From NCBI RefSeq assembly GCF_014133895.1, contig NC_050732.1:861001-925000 (forward strand): a stretch of DNA of 64,000 nt, written 5' to 3'. Under the pieces are notes generated by a model. The model saw only the letters and a list, made by a program, of their open reading frames with translations. It was not told the DNA's origin and searched no databases. The position numbers and the translations under genes are program-made. This DNA comes from Torulaspora globosa. Taxonomy: Eukaryota > Ascomycota > Saccharomycetes > Saccharomycetales > Saccharomycetaceae. The number at the start of each line of letters is the position of its first letter. Positions within the stretch are counted from its first letter, which is position 1. Shown here one piece after another: positions 28,438 to 38,224 of this stretch.

Positions 28438-30261
28438 TCATATTTCCATCTCCCCAATACACTCTGCTGTACCACTTCTTCCCACACCCACGCTCATCTC
28501 GGCATCTTCGTCGTCTTCATCATCTTCAATGGCGTTCTCAAAGTCGGTCTTGCTGATGGCAGCATCATCGCCATCCTCAAAATCAAGATCGAAGAAGTCG
28601 TCATCACTGCCAACAATCTTCTCGTACAGAACCTTGGCAGCCGTAACGACTTCGTCGTACGAGATCTCCGCAGATGGCATGGCTGTGTAAAGGACGCCAT
28701 TGTCACTGGCGCCTGGAATCAGTCTTTCCGAGTCTTCGCGATTTATATCAAACAGACTGGGATCGACCACAGCAAAAGGCGGGGTGGAAGTGTACTGAAT
28801 GTGGTATAGCTTGAGCAAAAACTGTATCTTTTCTCTTGGAACATACTCCTTGAAGGATTGACCCAGTCGCACAGAATTGATCACGGGTTCGCCATTAGGG
28901 CCAAATCGTAGGATGGATTCGTCATTTTCCAAGTCTGATGAGGATTCTCTGACGATACTAGCTTCCATTGCCTCCAGTGCGGCGTCTAAATCCATTTCAG
29001 CACGTGGACCCTGCTGTGTTGTAGAGAGATACCATATACTAGTCCCCTTTGGACACGTCTCACTACCGGAGCCCAGAATGAACGATTGAACAACTTCTTG
29101 GTTCCCCGACTTTAGCGACCCTGGAGGAAATACAACAACGGCTGCTGATTCTCCTTCGGTAAACCACTCCTCGCATGATTTTTCGACGATACAAGTCAAT
29201 CTATGAATTTCATACTTCTGTTCAGGGGCGTTTTGATTGTATTTGGGAGCCTGCGTTGGCGAGATGACCACCTTTTCGGTAACGGAAACTTTAGAGCCAT
29301 CGTTGAAATAGGCAATCTTACTGCTTGGATCATATGAAGCCAGAGATTCATTGAGCTTGTACATGGCACCACCGACAGCAGCAGATCTACAGAATCCTTG
29401 CGACAGTTCACCAGGGCCACCGTATTTTGAGTAAAGAACCGAAAAAGGTCCATAAACATCAAAACTGCTCAGATAGCGACGTATCCTTTGCAGCACTTCC
29501 GGGGTTTTGGTATGCATATTGTAGCACAATCCGATAGAAAACATCAGCTCAAAAACTTGCGGTTTGTCAAGTTTAAACTTCTCCACAAGCATGTCACCAA
29601 TAGGTCTGTTAGAGTAGGGCTCCCAAATCTCAGGTTGCTCTTCCCAGTTTAGGACAAATTTAATAAATTTCATTAGGTTTCGTTTGGTCATTAAAGGTAA
29701 ATTTTGGTCGGTAAAAATTTCCTGCTTCGTGTTTGTGAGCTTTTCAAAAGAATCGTTCTCGTACGTGTGGAAGCTCGATAGTGATTGGAATTCCAGATAT
29801 TGATGAACTCTCGAATTGACTAGGACAGATAACAGATCGGATTTAGCGAAGAGAATCTTTGGCGCAAGGTCGAGACCAAAATCCCTTGAAGCAAACCTTC
29901 CTCTCCCATTTTCGATGCTCGTTGAAACGTACAGCTTGGCGTTAGAATAGCATTTGGGGTATTCACCTTCATTGACTTGGTTTACCCACCTTTTTATTTG
30001 GTCTACAGTCATCGTAGCCGAACTGTCTCCATAGTGATCGTTCTTATCGATGTGCAACACTTTCGAGCCTTGCCAGGACAAAGCAGCTGCGAGGACACTC
30101 TCAACCATCCCAGTGCCCACTATCAAAACGTCAACTTTGTCGGGAGTGCTGTCAGGCAACGGATCTTCGATACCTGCTAAATGTGGTACCACTATGGAAG
30201 ATGAATTGCTTAAAACCGGTCTACGCTCCGCCATGGAAGGACGACGTTCGGGACTAAGCAT
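28438..30261 (-). CDS. MRS6: Rab escort protein Mrs6
   Basis: The 607-residue protein starts MLSPERRPSMAERRP, the same N-terminus as in S. cerevisiae; the frame extends ten codons upstream only from TTG. The Rab escort/GDI fold is clear: the nucleotide-binding-like VDVLIVGTGMVESVLAAALSWQG (about residues 42-64), the Rab-binding platform, FGLDLAPKILFAKSD, and YGGPGELSQGFCRSAAVGG. The C-terminus is acidic. Mrs6 presents Ypt1, Sec4 and other Rab GTPases to geranylgeranyl transferase II, and in yeast also holds Sfp1 in the cytoplasm. Corresponds to YOR370C. Confidence 0.97.
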   Translation of the reverse strand: MLSPERRPSMAERRPVLSNSSSIVVPHLAGIEDPLPDSTPDKVDVLIVGTGMVESVLAAALSWQGSKVLHIDKNDHYGDSSATMTVDQIKRWVNQVNEGEYPKCYSNAKLYVSTSIENGRGRFASRDFGLDLAPKILFAKSDLLSVLVNSRVHQYLEFQSLSSFHTYENDSFEKLTNTKQEIFTDQNLPLMTKRNLMKFIKFVLNWEEQPEIWEPYSNRPIGDMLVEKFKLDKPQVFELMFSIGLCYNMHTKTPEVLQRIRRYLSSFDVYGPFSVLYSKYGGPGELSQGFCRSAAVGGAMYKLNESLASYDPSSKIAYFNDGSKVSVTEKVVISPTQAPKYNQNAPEQKYEIHRLTCIVEKSCEEWFTEGESAAVVVFPPGSLKSGNQEVVQSFILGSGSETCPKGTSIWYLSTTQQGPRAEMDLDAALEAMEASIVRESSSDLENDESILRFGPNGEPVINSVRLGQSFKEYVPREKIQFLLKLYHIQYTSTPPFAVVDPSLFDINREDSERLIPGASDNGVLYTAMPSAEISYDEVVTAAKVLYEKIVGSDDDFFDLDFEDGDDAAISKTDFENAIEDDEDDEDAEMSVGVGRSGTAECIGEMEI

Positions 30262-30645
30262 TTTTAAAGTTTCTTCACAATAAGCTTTCAAAGGAAAATT
30301 TTCTCAGAAGGAATGGGTGCCAGAGGCTTGCTATTTCTGTTTATGTGCTAAAACCACTCGTGCAGCAATGAGAGCTAAATAATAACAATTCGAAGAGGTC
30401 TGGAATGGTGGATAGTTGAAACTGATAGCTTAAAAACGTCTTGATGTTCTGTTTGCCACGGTCCAACATGTTTGTTGAGGTTATCACTATGGTTTCAATT
30501 TTTTTTTCGGGTTCTTATTGCTAGGCGCGTCGTGTAAAAATTTTTCATGCGTGTGTGTTGTCAGTTCTCAAGAAAAGCTTAATTGGGCTTTGACGTCAGA
30601 ACGACTGGCTGAGTGAAACCATGCAGTTCGCCGTATGTAAGCCGG
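30262..30645. promoter_or_regulatory. MRS6 upstream region
   Basis: A 384-bp gap between co-oriented MRS6 and the Gpb gene. It has T-rich and A-rich tracts around 30499-30550 and no gene that I can recognise. Confidence 0.4.
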
Positions 30646-33111
30646 TTAGCTAGCCAGGCTTATTGATGGCAACACGCATTGTAAAACCGATCCTCTCAAG
30701 TAGCAGTCATTCACTTTTGACCTTGGAGAGATGAGCCCACCAACAAGAGCAATCGTTCCATTGGTATGTAAAACCTGGCATCCGAAGGATGTCACAGCGT
30801 TTGTCTGGTCGCCATTCTCATCAGCCAGAACCGGATGGCGGTCTTCCCCCTCACCTTCCATGGTCACAGTGTGTCCCTGCAAGCATTGGGTTTTAAGGTC
30901 GAATATGTTCAATATATCTGTCCCAATCTTGCGGCTTGTATCGGCAGTATCAGGAATACTCTTGTTCAGGAACAACTGATCGACTTCTTCTTGTGTGAAA
31001 CCACCAAGACTCACGCTTATTGGACCAACGGTGACCATCGACTGTCCAACAAGGCAAATCTCTATAGGCACCAAGCCTTCAACTTCGTCCCTACCATACG
31101 TGGTGATCGACGACCACGTTTCTGACTCTAGATCAAACCACCACATGTCGCCAAAGACTTTGGTATTATCTGAACCGCCATGTATGACAACAACGCCTCC
31201 CTCAGAGGTCTGTTTTCTTCCTTGCAATGAACCATAGGAGTGCACTGGTGATCCCATCCTCTGCCTAAGCGAAGAATTACTGTCTGATCTCATTTCCTTG
31301 CCAGTAGCATGGTGTCTCGAATGAGAGGTCTCCTTCCTGGCATGCGGGATGTTAGGAAAAATTGGTTTGGTCTTATGCTTTTCTGTCGGTGATTCAATGC
31401 AAAAATTCTTTGCCAATTGACCTAGAAGACCATCATGTAGGGTAGATTTACCCAATACAGTTGTTTCAGCAAGACTGTAACCGAAGAAAGCCCTACGGCT
31501 AGGCCAAAGATCAGTCCCATTGGTTCGTGAAATTATAGTTGCACTGGCGCTATCTCCGAACTTACAGTATCCACGTTTGCCGCGGACGATAACTGGTACC
31601 TCAATCCTCCAAAAATCATTCATTGCTTCGTAATTATCGTCACCTGTTTGCCTATAACCGCCAAAAATAAGTATTGTGTAGACGCCCGATCCGTGGTTGG
31701 CAATGCAACTTCTTGATAATGAGGAAAGCGAGACAGCAGACGGATTCCAAGAGGATGTACCCTCTTCAGATGGCATACCAATGCATGCGGAGTCATGATA
31801 TTCATTTCCCTTTTCATGATTACAAGGCAAATGGTTAGGCGCTATCGACATTTGCATGTGTCCAAACCTTGCTGAAAGTGTTGGGAAAGATACAAATTTG
31901 TAAGGCTGTGCCATTAATTCAATTTTGGAAAATTTGAAAGTCATTGTATCAAGGATGTAGCCAGTATTGTTGACAAATGCGCGTTTCCTCAAGTGATAGA
32001 TACCTTTTTCGTCGCATGCACATTCTGTTTTAATCTCCAGTCCCCCATAAAAGAAAATGTGTCTTTCTGTTAGCTTTGAACCTCTCAGGCACAACAAAGG
32101 AGGGGGCACACTTCCTGAAACCTCAGGCCTCGATACGTGTGAGGAGGTAAGCGACAGTACGTATAAGCGCGCGTTATTAATCATAGATGGATTATTTATA
32201 ATCTTTGGCAACAAAGGTGGCGGTAGATTTTCGACTCCATCAACCACAAAGTCCTTTAAATTGGGTCCTTCATCATCATATTTGTGGCACGCCACTAGTC
32301 CACCAAGGATGTACACCTGATCATTGACTTCTACAGCACAGTGATAACAAAACGCCGGCAGCTTATGCTCAGAAAACACGGAAGATATCATGGTGGATCC
32401 TCCGTAGGCATCGTATTCCCTTAGGATATAGTTAGTACCTTCGATGAAAAGCGGACAGATTTTATCGTCAGTTATAACTTTTGTCGGATCCTTGATGTTA
32501 GTAACCAGTTTCCTGAATTCCGCCTTCATTATAGGCATCCACAAAGTATGTCGTTTCAGGATATCTCGGTTCTTGAGATCGACTGTACGAAGTTTTCCAT
32601 AATGATCAAAATATGAGCTAGTTGACAAAGATTCTCTTATTGCCCTTTTATCGTTCTCCTCTTCGCTGAAGTCCTCATCCAAAACATAACTGGGTAGTTG
32701 TTCGTCAACAGGGTCTGGTAAATCCTGGATACAATCGAGGAACTTGTCTAGCAAAGTGTTCGATTTCGAGCGATCGCTGTGTGTGGCAGAGAGATCTGAA
32801 GAACTCGTTACGCTCCCCTGCCTCAAGGTGGCATGACTGGTAAGCTTCTTAGACATATAGTACTTTTTCAACCAGTCCTCGTTGTTAGATCGAATCTTCG
32901 CCTTCATATGTTTGCCTATCGGAGATGATATTACAGAGACATAGTTTGTCGCATATTTCAGTGGCGAGAAATCGGTTGCTTCTGAACGGCTTCCTAGTCT
33001 CTCATACATTTGGGATTTATCTTCATGGTACTTTTCAGGCCACTCATGAGATTTCTCAATCTCTTCATCTAGATTCCGCCGAGGCTTCTGAGGAAAATGT
33101 AGAATGTCCAT
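30646..33111 (-). CDS. GPB2: Kelch-repeat regulator of the cAMP/PKA pathway (Gpb1/Gpb2)
   Basis: An 821-residue protein starting MDILHFPQKPRRN; a TTG three codons upstream is not used. From about residue 250 on, repeated kelch blades are visible: VYILGGLVACH, IFFYGGLEI, TILIFGGYRQTGDDNYEAMNDFWRIEVP, VVVIHGGSDNTKVFGDMWWFDLESETW and TIALVGGLISPRSKVNDCY. S. cerevisiae Gpb1 (YOR371C) and Gpb2 (YAL056W) are duplicates of about 890 residues. They bind the G-alpha protein Gpa2, stabilise the Ras GAPs Ira1/2 and restrain protein kinase A. One gene here represents both. The choice of symbol is arbitrary between the pair. Confidence 0.88.
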   Translation of the reverse strand: MDILHFPQKPRRNLDEEIEKSHEWPEKYHEDKSQMYERLGSRSEATDFSPLKYATNYVSVISSPIGKHMKAKIRSNNEDWLKKYYMSKKLTSHATLRQGSVTSSSDLSATHSDRSKSNTLLDKFLDCIQDLPDPVDEQLPSYVLDEDFSEEENDKRAIRESLSTSSYFDHYGKLRTVDLKNRDILKRHTLWMPIMKAEFRKLVTNIKDPTKVITDDKICPLFIEGTNYILREYDAYGGSTMISSVFSEHKLPAFCYHCAVEVNDQVYILGGLVACHKYDDEGPNLKDFVVDGVENLPPPLLPKIINNPSMINNARLYVLSLTSSHVSRPEVSGSVPPPLLCLRGSKLTERHIFFYGGLEIKTECACDEKGIYHLRKRAFVNNTGYILDTMTFKFSKIELMAQPYKFVSFPTLSARFGHMQMSIAPNHLPCNHEKGNEYHDSACIGMPSEEGTSSWNPSAVSLSSLSRSCIANHGSGVYTILIFGGYRQTGDDNYEAMNDFWRIEVPVIVRGKRGYCKFGDSASATIISRTNGTDLWPSRRAFFGYSLAETTVLGKSTLHDGLLGQLAKNFCIESPTEKHKTKPIFPNIPHARKETSHSRHHATGKEMRSDSNSSLRQRMGSPVHSYGSLQGRKQTSEGGVVVIHGGSDNTKVFGDMWWFDLESETWSSITTYGRDEVEGLVPIEICLVGQSMVTVGPISVSLGGFTQEEVDQLFLNKSIPDTADTSRKIGTDILNIFDLKTQCLQGHTVTMEGEGEDRHPVLADENGDQTNAVTSFGCQVLHTNGTIALVGGLISPRSKVNDCYLRGSVLQCVLPSISLAS

Positions 33112-33389
33112 CGACCACAATAACGGTTGATAAAGCTTACGGCCCGCTTTCTGCTATCTAAAATAGCTGATATACAGTCCTGGCGTTGTATGGCTCCAAA
33201 GAGGATATCCAGTCGTTAATCACCCCTTCCACCTCTTCATCAACGATCGCGAACTTATGTGACGATCTGCAGCGCGGCGTTGAAAGTGAAGGTGCCAACG
33301 ATCACATGACCCAGATGTATTTCCATAAGACTATACGATATATAGAGCCAAGAGTGATAGTCAAGAGGTCCTCCGTATCCCATAATGTA

Positions 33390-34988
33390 TCATTGAAACC
33401 CATAGAGTTGTCCGTTGCCCGTAAATGATTTTGACCTTTTTTTATTGGTGGAATCTCTATTCACGCCCGAAGTGCCATTGTTATTATTGTTGTTGTCGTT
33501 AGTGCTGTTGGTGTTCTTGTTTTTTCTTTCATTCGGCGTCCATGCTGTTGGTTCGGCAAGCATCGATCGAGATCGTTTGAGGCTTGCTATTTTCTTAGAG
33601 CTCTTTTGGCTTGTCGGTACGCTGAATTTTTGGGCGTTAGCGACGATTATTTGGAACTTCGGTTGTTTCTTTGTCGTTTTTTTCACTCTACCGGCCTTGG
33701 ACTGTAGCGATGATGATGAAGAGGCTGCGTTTTTCGAGGTTGCCGTCTTGGTAGGGACTGGCGGCGTCTCACTTTTGAAAGATCCCATTTTGGGAAGCTC
33801 TGGTATCTTGAGCGTCTCTATTGACGACAATGCGTTGCATTTAGGCGTCGGGGACAGCTGAAGCCCTTCCACGTCCTCTTTGAACAGTCGATCGTCCACA
33901 TTGGATTCTGATATTTGTCTAGTCATGACACGTATCCTCTGCGCCGATAGTCTCCCGCTTGATTTTGTAATTGACGAGTTGAGTTGAATGGTTGTTGGTG
34001 ACGATCCATAGCAATCCTCATCAGCCTCCTGAACGCCCTCGCAGGTATTCAAACTTTCTTTGGACAAAGTCTGTTGACTTCCTGCCTTGCCACTTAATGA
34101 TTCAACGACCGTTTTCTTCCTCGGCTTGGATGGTGGCGTCTTGGTCATCTTCTTCGCGGTTGGAGGCGAACTGTGTAGTCTAGTTACATCTTTCCGTGCC
34201 TTTTGAAAATCTGCTAACGCACTGTTAGAGGAGACCAGAGTCTTTGCATAAGGTGTACCGATCTCATGAAGGACTTTTCTCCCGTACGGTGTCAGCGAGA
34301 GAGCCACTCGCTTGGAAGGCGAAGAAGAGGCGGCGGCCATATGATTAGAGTTAAACATGAGGTTTAGATCGATACTCCTTAGTGGCGTTTGTGTGAACTT
34401 ATTGATATTAGCATCCTTTCCGTGAGATGAACTAATCATAGGGTTGCCAAATAAGTTGCCACTATTAGCGTCGTCCTTCAGAGAACCACTCACAAACCGT
34501 AGAGGTGTCCTTGCAGGTGTTTTATGAAGGATACTAAACCCTGCGGGCGATTCGAACAAAAACTCCTTGAACTGCTCTGGCGAGGCTAGTAAGAACTCGT
34601 TGGGAAACGCACTCCCACATTGCAGCACAGACGAAGGCTGCATGTTAAAATCATTTAGAGCCTCGCCAGGGGCAGCATTAGCTGCTCCAGATAGTCCAGG
34701 CAACATGCTGTTCTCCATCAATGACGAGGAGTTGTCGCTTCCACCTTGTTGCAGGCCTTGGTTTGCGCCTTGGGACATCTGTACCTGATTCGATGAGTAT
34801 GGAGTGGGAAATTGCGTGTTAGGTAGTGGACTGTGGAAAGCATACTTCAAGTTTTCCGTTATGACTCTGAAAAAATTCGAATCTGATTCCGGTTCAAAAG
34901 CAGCTGACGAACCCGCCATGCCAGCGGTCAATCCTTCTTCAACGGACATCCCCTGCGATTGTGGTTGGGGTGGTGGTGAAGGTGCCAT
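33390..34988 (-). CDS. NDD1: Ndd1-like G2/M transcription coactivator
   Basis: A 532-residue, mostly low-complexity protein rich in Ser, Pro, Asn and Gln. I chose the first ATG (MAPSPPPQPQSQ); 19 upstream codons start only from TTG. Several S/T-P sites look like cyclin-kinase targets (KTPARTPLRF, TQTPLRSID, LTPYGRKVLHEIGTPY). A short conserved part sits near residues 138-155 (FLLASPEQFKEFLFESPAGF). In S. cerevisiae, Ndd1 is recruited by Fkh2-Mcm1 to switch on CLB2-cluster genes. Sequence alone would not prove the name; the place between GPB and NUD1 matches YOR372C. Confidence 0.8.
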   Translation of the reverse strand: MAPSPPPQPQSQGMSVEEGLTAGMAGSSAAFEPESDSNFFRVITENLKYAFHSPLPNTQFPTPYSSNQVQMSQGANQGLQQGGSDNSSSLMENSMLPGLSGAANAAPGEALNDFNMQPSSVLQCGSAFPNEFLLASPEQFKEFLFESPAGFSILHKTPARTPLRFVSGSLKDDANSGNLFGNPMISSSHGKDANINKFTQTPLRSIDLNLMFNSNHMAAASSSPSKRVALSLTPYGRKVLHEIGTPYAKTLVSSNSALADFQKARKDVTRLHSSPPTAKKMTKTPPSKPRKKTVVESLSGKAGSQQTLSKESLNTCEGVQEADEDCYGSSPTTIQLNSSITKSSGRLSAQRIRVMTRQISESNVDDRLFKEDVEGLQLSPTPKCNALSSIETLKIPELPKMGSFKSETPPVPTKTATSKNAASSSSSLQSKAGRVKKTTKKQPKFQIIVANAQKFSVPTSQKSSKKIASLKRSRSMLAEPTAWTPNERKNKNTNSTNDNNNNNNGTSGVNRDSTNKKRSKSFTGNGQLYGFQ

Positions 34989-35331
34989 AGCTATTTTGCA
35001 CTCGCCACCGAGAGGGAATACAAATGACTCACGACAGAAATTCAAGCACCCGAGATACCGGAAGCTGGGGACAACAAAACGAATGCTAAACTTGTTTCGA
35101 TCTTATTACTGATAAATGCCTTGCAATCGCGACCAGTTTCAAGCTGAGATATGAAAACAAACACGAATTTCTCACGAAAACTCTGTGAACTAAAAGCGGG
35201 TAACACTTCTCGATTTTGTTTGTTTACCTTTAATGAAATTTCACAAAGAATCATCAATAATGATGCAAGAAGGAGGTACGAGCTCATCACTCTGGTTGAG
35301 TTTGTAGCCTTTTAGTGTATCTGGGTTTGCC
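34989..35331. promoter_or_regulatory. Divergent promoter NDD1-NUD1
   Basis: A 343-bp divergent promoter serving two cell-cycle genes. No complete MCB, SCB or Fkh/Mcm1 composite site was found by eye. Confidence 0.4.
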
Positions 35332-37650
35332 ATGGAAGAGTCTCCTTCAAAGGATCTGGCGGCGGACTTGCAAAGCTTTCATATAAGCAGTCCTCGGTCG
35401 GGTCGAAAGCCCGCATCGACCGACGCAGCCGCGCCTGATATGATCGGTCGAAATGTCATGAAGCAGTACTTGCCCAACAATGAGTTTGCCGATTCGAAAT
35501 TTGTGTCTTACGTGGGTGAGTCTGAATCGAAGAGCTACATCAAGCGGCTGGGCGATTGGTCTATGAACTATGGCACAGTGCAACAGAGATCGAAGTCACC
35601 GGTAAAGAAGGACAATGAACTACCGCAATTCAAGCAGTATTTGAACTTCAGCTTGCCGCAGAAAAATTCCAAGCAGGAGCTGTCGAGAGATCCAGAGTCA
35701 GAACTGATTTTGACAGCTTCTCTGAATGACATCTCGGGGATACCGACAAACACCTTCAAGAGACATGATCACCAGATGAAGCGGCAGCAGTTGACAAATA
35801 CAGAAAGTTTATCGCAAGATGTTGGCGAGCAGGAGGACGAAGAAGAAAAAGGCGCCACCGATCTTGACGATGTTGATCCGGCACTAGAAGCTCGTGGCGT
35901 TTTTGACAATATTTTGAAAACTCAGAAATCTAATTACGATTTCCAGCAAGGAAGGGACGAACCACTAGCCGGCAGCAGGAATAGGTATGAATCTGATGGA
36001 ACTTCATCGTATCTTGGTGAAACTCCGTCGTCGCTATCTCCAAACTTCGAGCCCTACCCAGAAAAGCCGGCGGGCATAAAACTTATCACGCCCGAAGAGA
36101 TGGGCTTGGTGTTTGATAATGTTAATGGCGTATGGTACAAGCCACCAGCTAAAAATCAAGATATATCCAGCAGCCGGACGATCGATAACGCGGACTCTAC
36201 TATGTCGAACATTTCCAAGGACCAGCATGGAATTGAGGGGATCATCGCCGCTTCTGCGATGATGAAATTTGGCAGGAGCAAGAAGGAAGCTAGACCCTCA
36301 CTGCCTGAAAATACTGATACCGTTGAAGAAAGATATGAGATAGAGGATGATACACCGCTAGACCTTCCGCAGATAAGCCCAGAATATCTGCTTCAAGCAA
36401 ATGCAATGAAGAACGACAAAAAGTCATCTGGGAATAACGCGACCCAAAACATGATTGCCAATGTAACTACCGTCTCGCAGGTGGAGACTTCTTTCCAGCA
36501 AAGCAAGCGCGAGCTGATATCCATTATAACGGACATTTTGCCAGCACACAAGATTAGTTGGTCTCGAGTTAGAAGAATTGATTTGCAGGACAAACAATTG
36601 AGTCAGGTGATCGGGCTGAACGAAATACTGCCACATCTAACTGATTGCGATCTGAGCGATAATGATCTGCGAGGGCTGCTTGGAGTTCCCACCGGTGTTC
36701 TACGGCTGTCGTGCCGAAACAATCGCATTTCATCAGCGTACCTTAGCTTAGATACCCTGCCACACTTGGAAACCATTGATCTCTCTCATAATTCCATAGG
36801 CCACAATGTCAACATATTATCGTCCTCGATTCATCTGCGACACGTGAATCTTTCACACAACAAGATACGGTCATTAAGCGGAGGGCTAGGTCCCTCTAGG
36901 ATAATAAAGCTGGACTTATCGAACAACGATATCAGCGGCGCAATAGATTTCGCTCAATTGGTCAGACATGACCGTCACGACGAAGGCGAACGTGGCTGGT
37001 TATCCCTTGAGGAACTTAACCTCAGCAACAATAAAATAACGCGGCTCAGAAATGTCCGCTGTCTGAAAAGCCTAAGGGTACTCAAGATCGACGGTAATCC
37101 GATTAAGGAGCTTATTGAAACAGCCGGTGCCATAGAAACCACAGTGCGGAGCAATTTAAGGACATTAAGCATAACAAACACTCAAAATGCACTGACCCGA
37201 TTAGGAACGCTCATTGCGTCCACAACCTTCAGAGATGAGATACCCTACCGTAGACTTCGTATCCTGAGGACCGATTCCTTCAGCCGATTCTGCAGAATAC
37301 GATCAATGCCCAGAACCCTTGAAGAATTGTCAATTCAAGGTGGTAAGGTAGAAGCACTTCCCAGCTGGTCGATCTTCCCGAGCTCTTTACGGAAACTATC
37401 GTTAAAATCACTACAAGATCTAAGAGAAATTCCGCATACCCTGGCATACCAACTGCCGAGTTTGCAGGAACTGGATTTGTCCAGGAATCAGCTGAACAGC
37501 TGCTACAAATTAGTCCGAGCGCTACCGACCTCATGTCTAGTGAAGTTAAGCATCAAAGATAACCCGCTTTCAAGTTCAGAAAAGGACAAACGTGACCTAA
37601 CGAAAGTTATCGGGATGGTTTGCCCCAGGCTCACGAGTTTTGAGCTATAG
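35332..37650 (+). CDS. NUD1: Nud1, spindle-pole-body scaffold of the mitotic exit network
   Basis: The 772-residue protein has a long polar N-terminal half followed by leucine-rich repeats from about residue 420 to 760 (for example LPHLETIDLSHNSIG, LRHVNLSHNKIRSL, LEELNLSNNKITRLRNV, LPSLQELDLSRNQLN). Nud1 anchors the outer plaque, binds Spc72, and recruits Cdc15, Dbf2-Mob1 and Bfa1-Bub2 for mitotic exit; it is the counterpart of fission yeast Cdc11. S. cerevisiae Nud1 is 851 residues. Corresponds to YOR373W, between NDD1 and ALD4. Confidence 0.93.
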   Translation: MEESPSKDLAADLQSFHISSPRSGRKPASTDAAAPDMIGRNVMKQYLPNNEFADSKFVSYVGESESKSYIKRLGDWSMNYGTVQQRSKSPVKKDNELPQFKQYLNFSLPQKNSKQELSRDPESELILTASLNDISGIPTNTFKRHDHQMKRQQLTNTESLSQDVGEQEDEEEKGATDLDDVDPALEARGVFDNILKTQKSNYDFQQGRDEPLAGSRNRYESDGTSSYLGETPSSLSPNFEPYPEKPAGIKLITPEEMGLVFDNVNGVWYKPPAKNQDISSSRTIDNADSTMSNISKDQHGIEGIIAASAMMKFGRSKKEARPSLPENTDTVEERYEIEDDTPLDLPQISPEYLLQANAMKNDKKSSGNNATQNMIANVTTVSQVETSFQQSKRELISIITDILPAHKISWSRVRRIDLQDKQLSQVIGLNEILPHLTDCDLSDNDLRGLLGVPTGVLRLSCRNNRISSAYLSLDTLPHLETIDLSHNSIGHNVNILSSSIHLRHVNLSHNKIRSLSGGLGPSRIIKLDLSNNDISGAIDFAQLVRHDRHDEGERGWLSLEELNLSNNKITRLRNVRCLKSLRVLKIDGNPIKELIETAGAIETTVRSNLRTLSITNTQNALTRLGTLIASTTFRDEIPYRRLRILRTDSFSRFCRIRSMPRTLEELSIQGGKVEALPSWSIFPSSLRKLSLKSLQDLREIPHTLAYQLPSLQELDLSRNQLNSCYKLVRALPTSCLVKLSIKDNPLSSSEKDKRDLTKVIGMVCPRLTSFEL

Positions 37651-38224
37651 CATAGCCGCCACTGTCCGCTGGCCCGCTGTTTCTCTTGGCCCCGCTCATG
37701 GAATGGCCGACCGCTGGATGACCCACGTCATCGCTTCCTAAAAGTTGGGTAATTGGACATCCAACGGCCACAAAAAGAAGCGGGGTACATCCGAAAATCT
37801 GCGGAAACTAATGGAATACCGGAGATGTCCCTCCGCTCGCGGCGGCGGTCTGCGGCGCGAGAAAAAGAAACGAAACCTTTCGCCCCTCTTTGTTCAGCTT
37901 CCCCGACCCCTCGTTAGCAGCCTCATTTGGCGGCTAAAATGCTACCTCCAGGGACGGACGACGGAAACCGTTAAGGGGCGACCGCAGAGCGGTTTACCGG
38001 CAGGTCATTGGACACCCACAGGACGACAAAGGTCTTTTTGAATTTGTCAGCTACGTGTTAGGCGGATATTGGTTGGACATGTCGTGGTATCAATATAGGC
38101 ATAGAAGATAAACAAATTTGCTGGAGCTATTGTTATATAAATCAGAGATTGGACCAAATTTACTTCTATTGCAGGTGTCGGTTTTCCAGCAATCGCCAAC
38201 AAGACAGACCACGACTACATTAAG
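37651..38224. promoter_or_regulatory. ALD4 upstream region
   Basis: A 574-bp promoter. It has three stress-response cores (CCCCT at 37883 and 37907, AGGGG at 37974), four ATTGG pentamers that read CCAAT on the other strand (37753, 38007, 38068, 38148) and a TATATAA at 38134, about 85 bp before the ATG. This fits Msn2/4 and Hap2/3/4/5 control of a gene for respiratory growth. The middle (37780-38000) is GC-rich. Confidence 0.5.
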
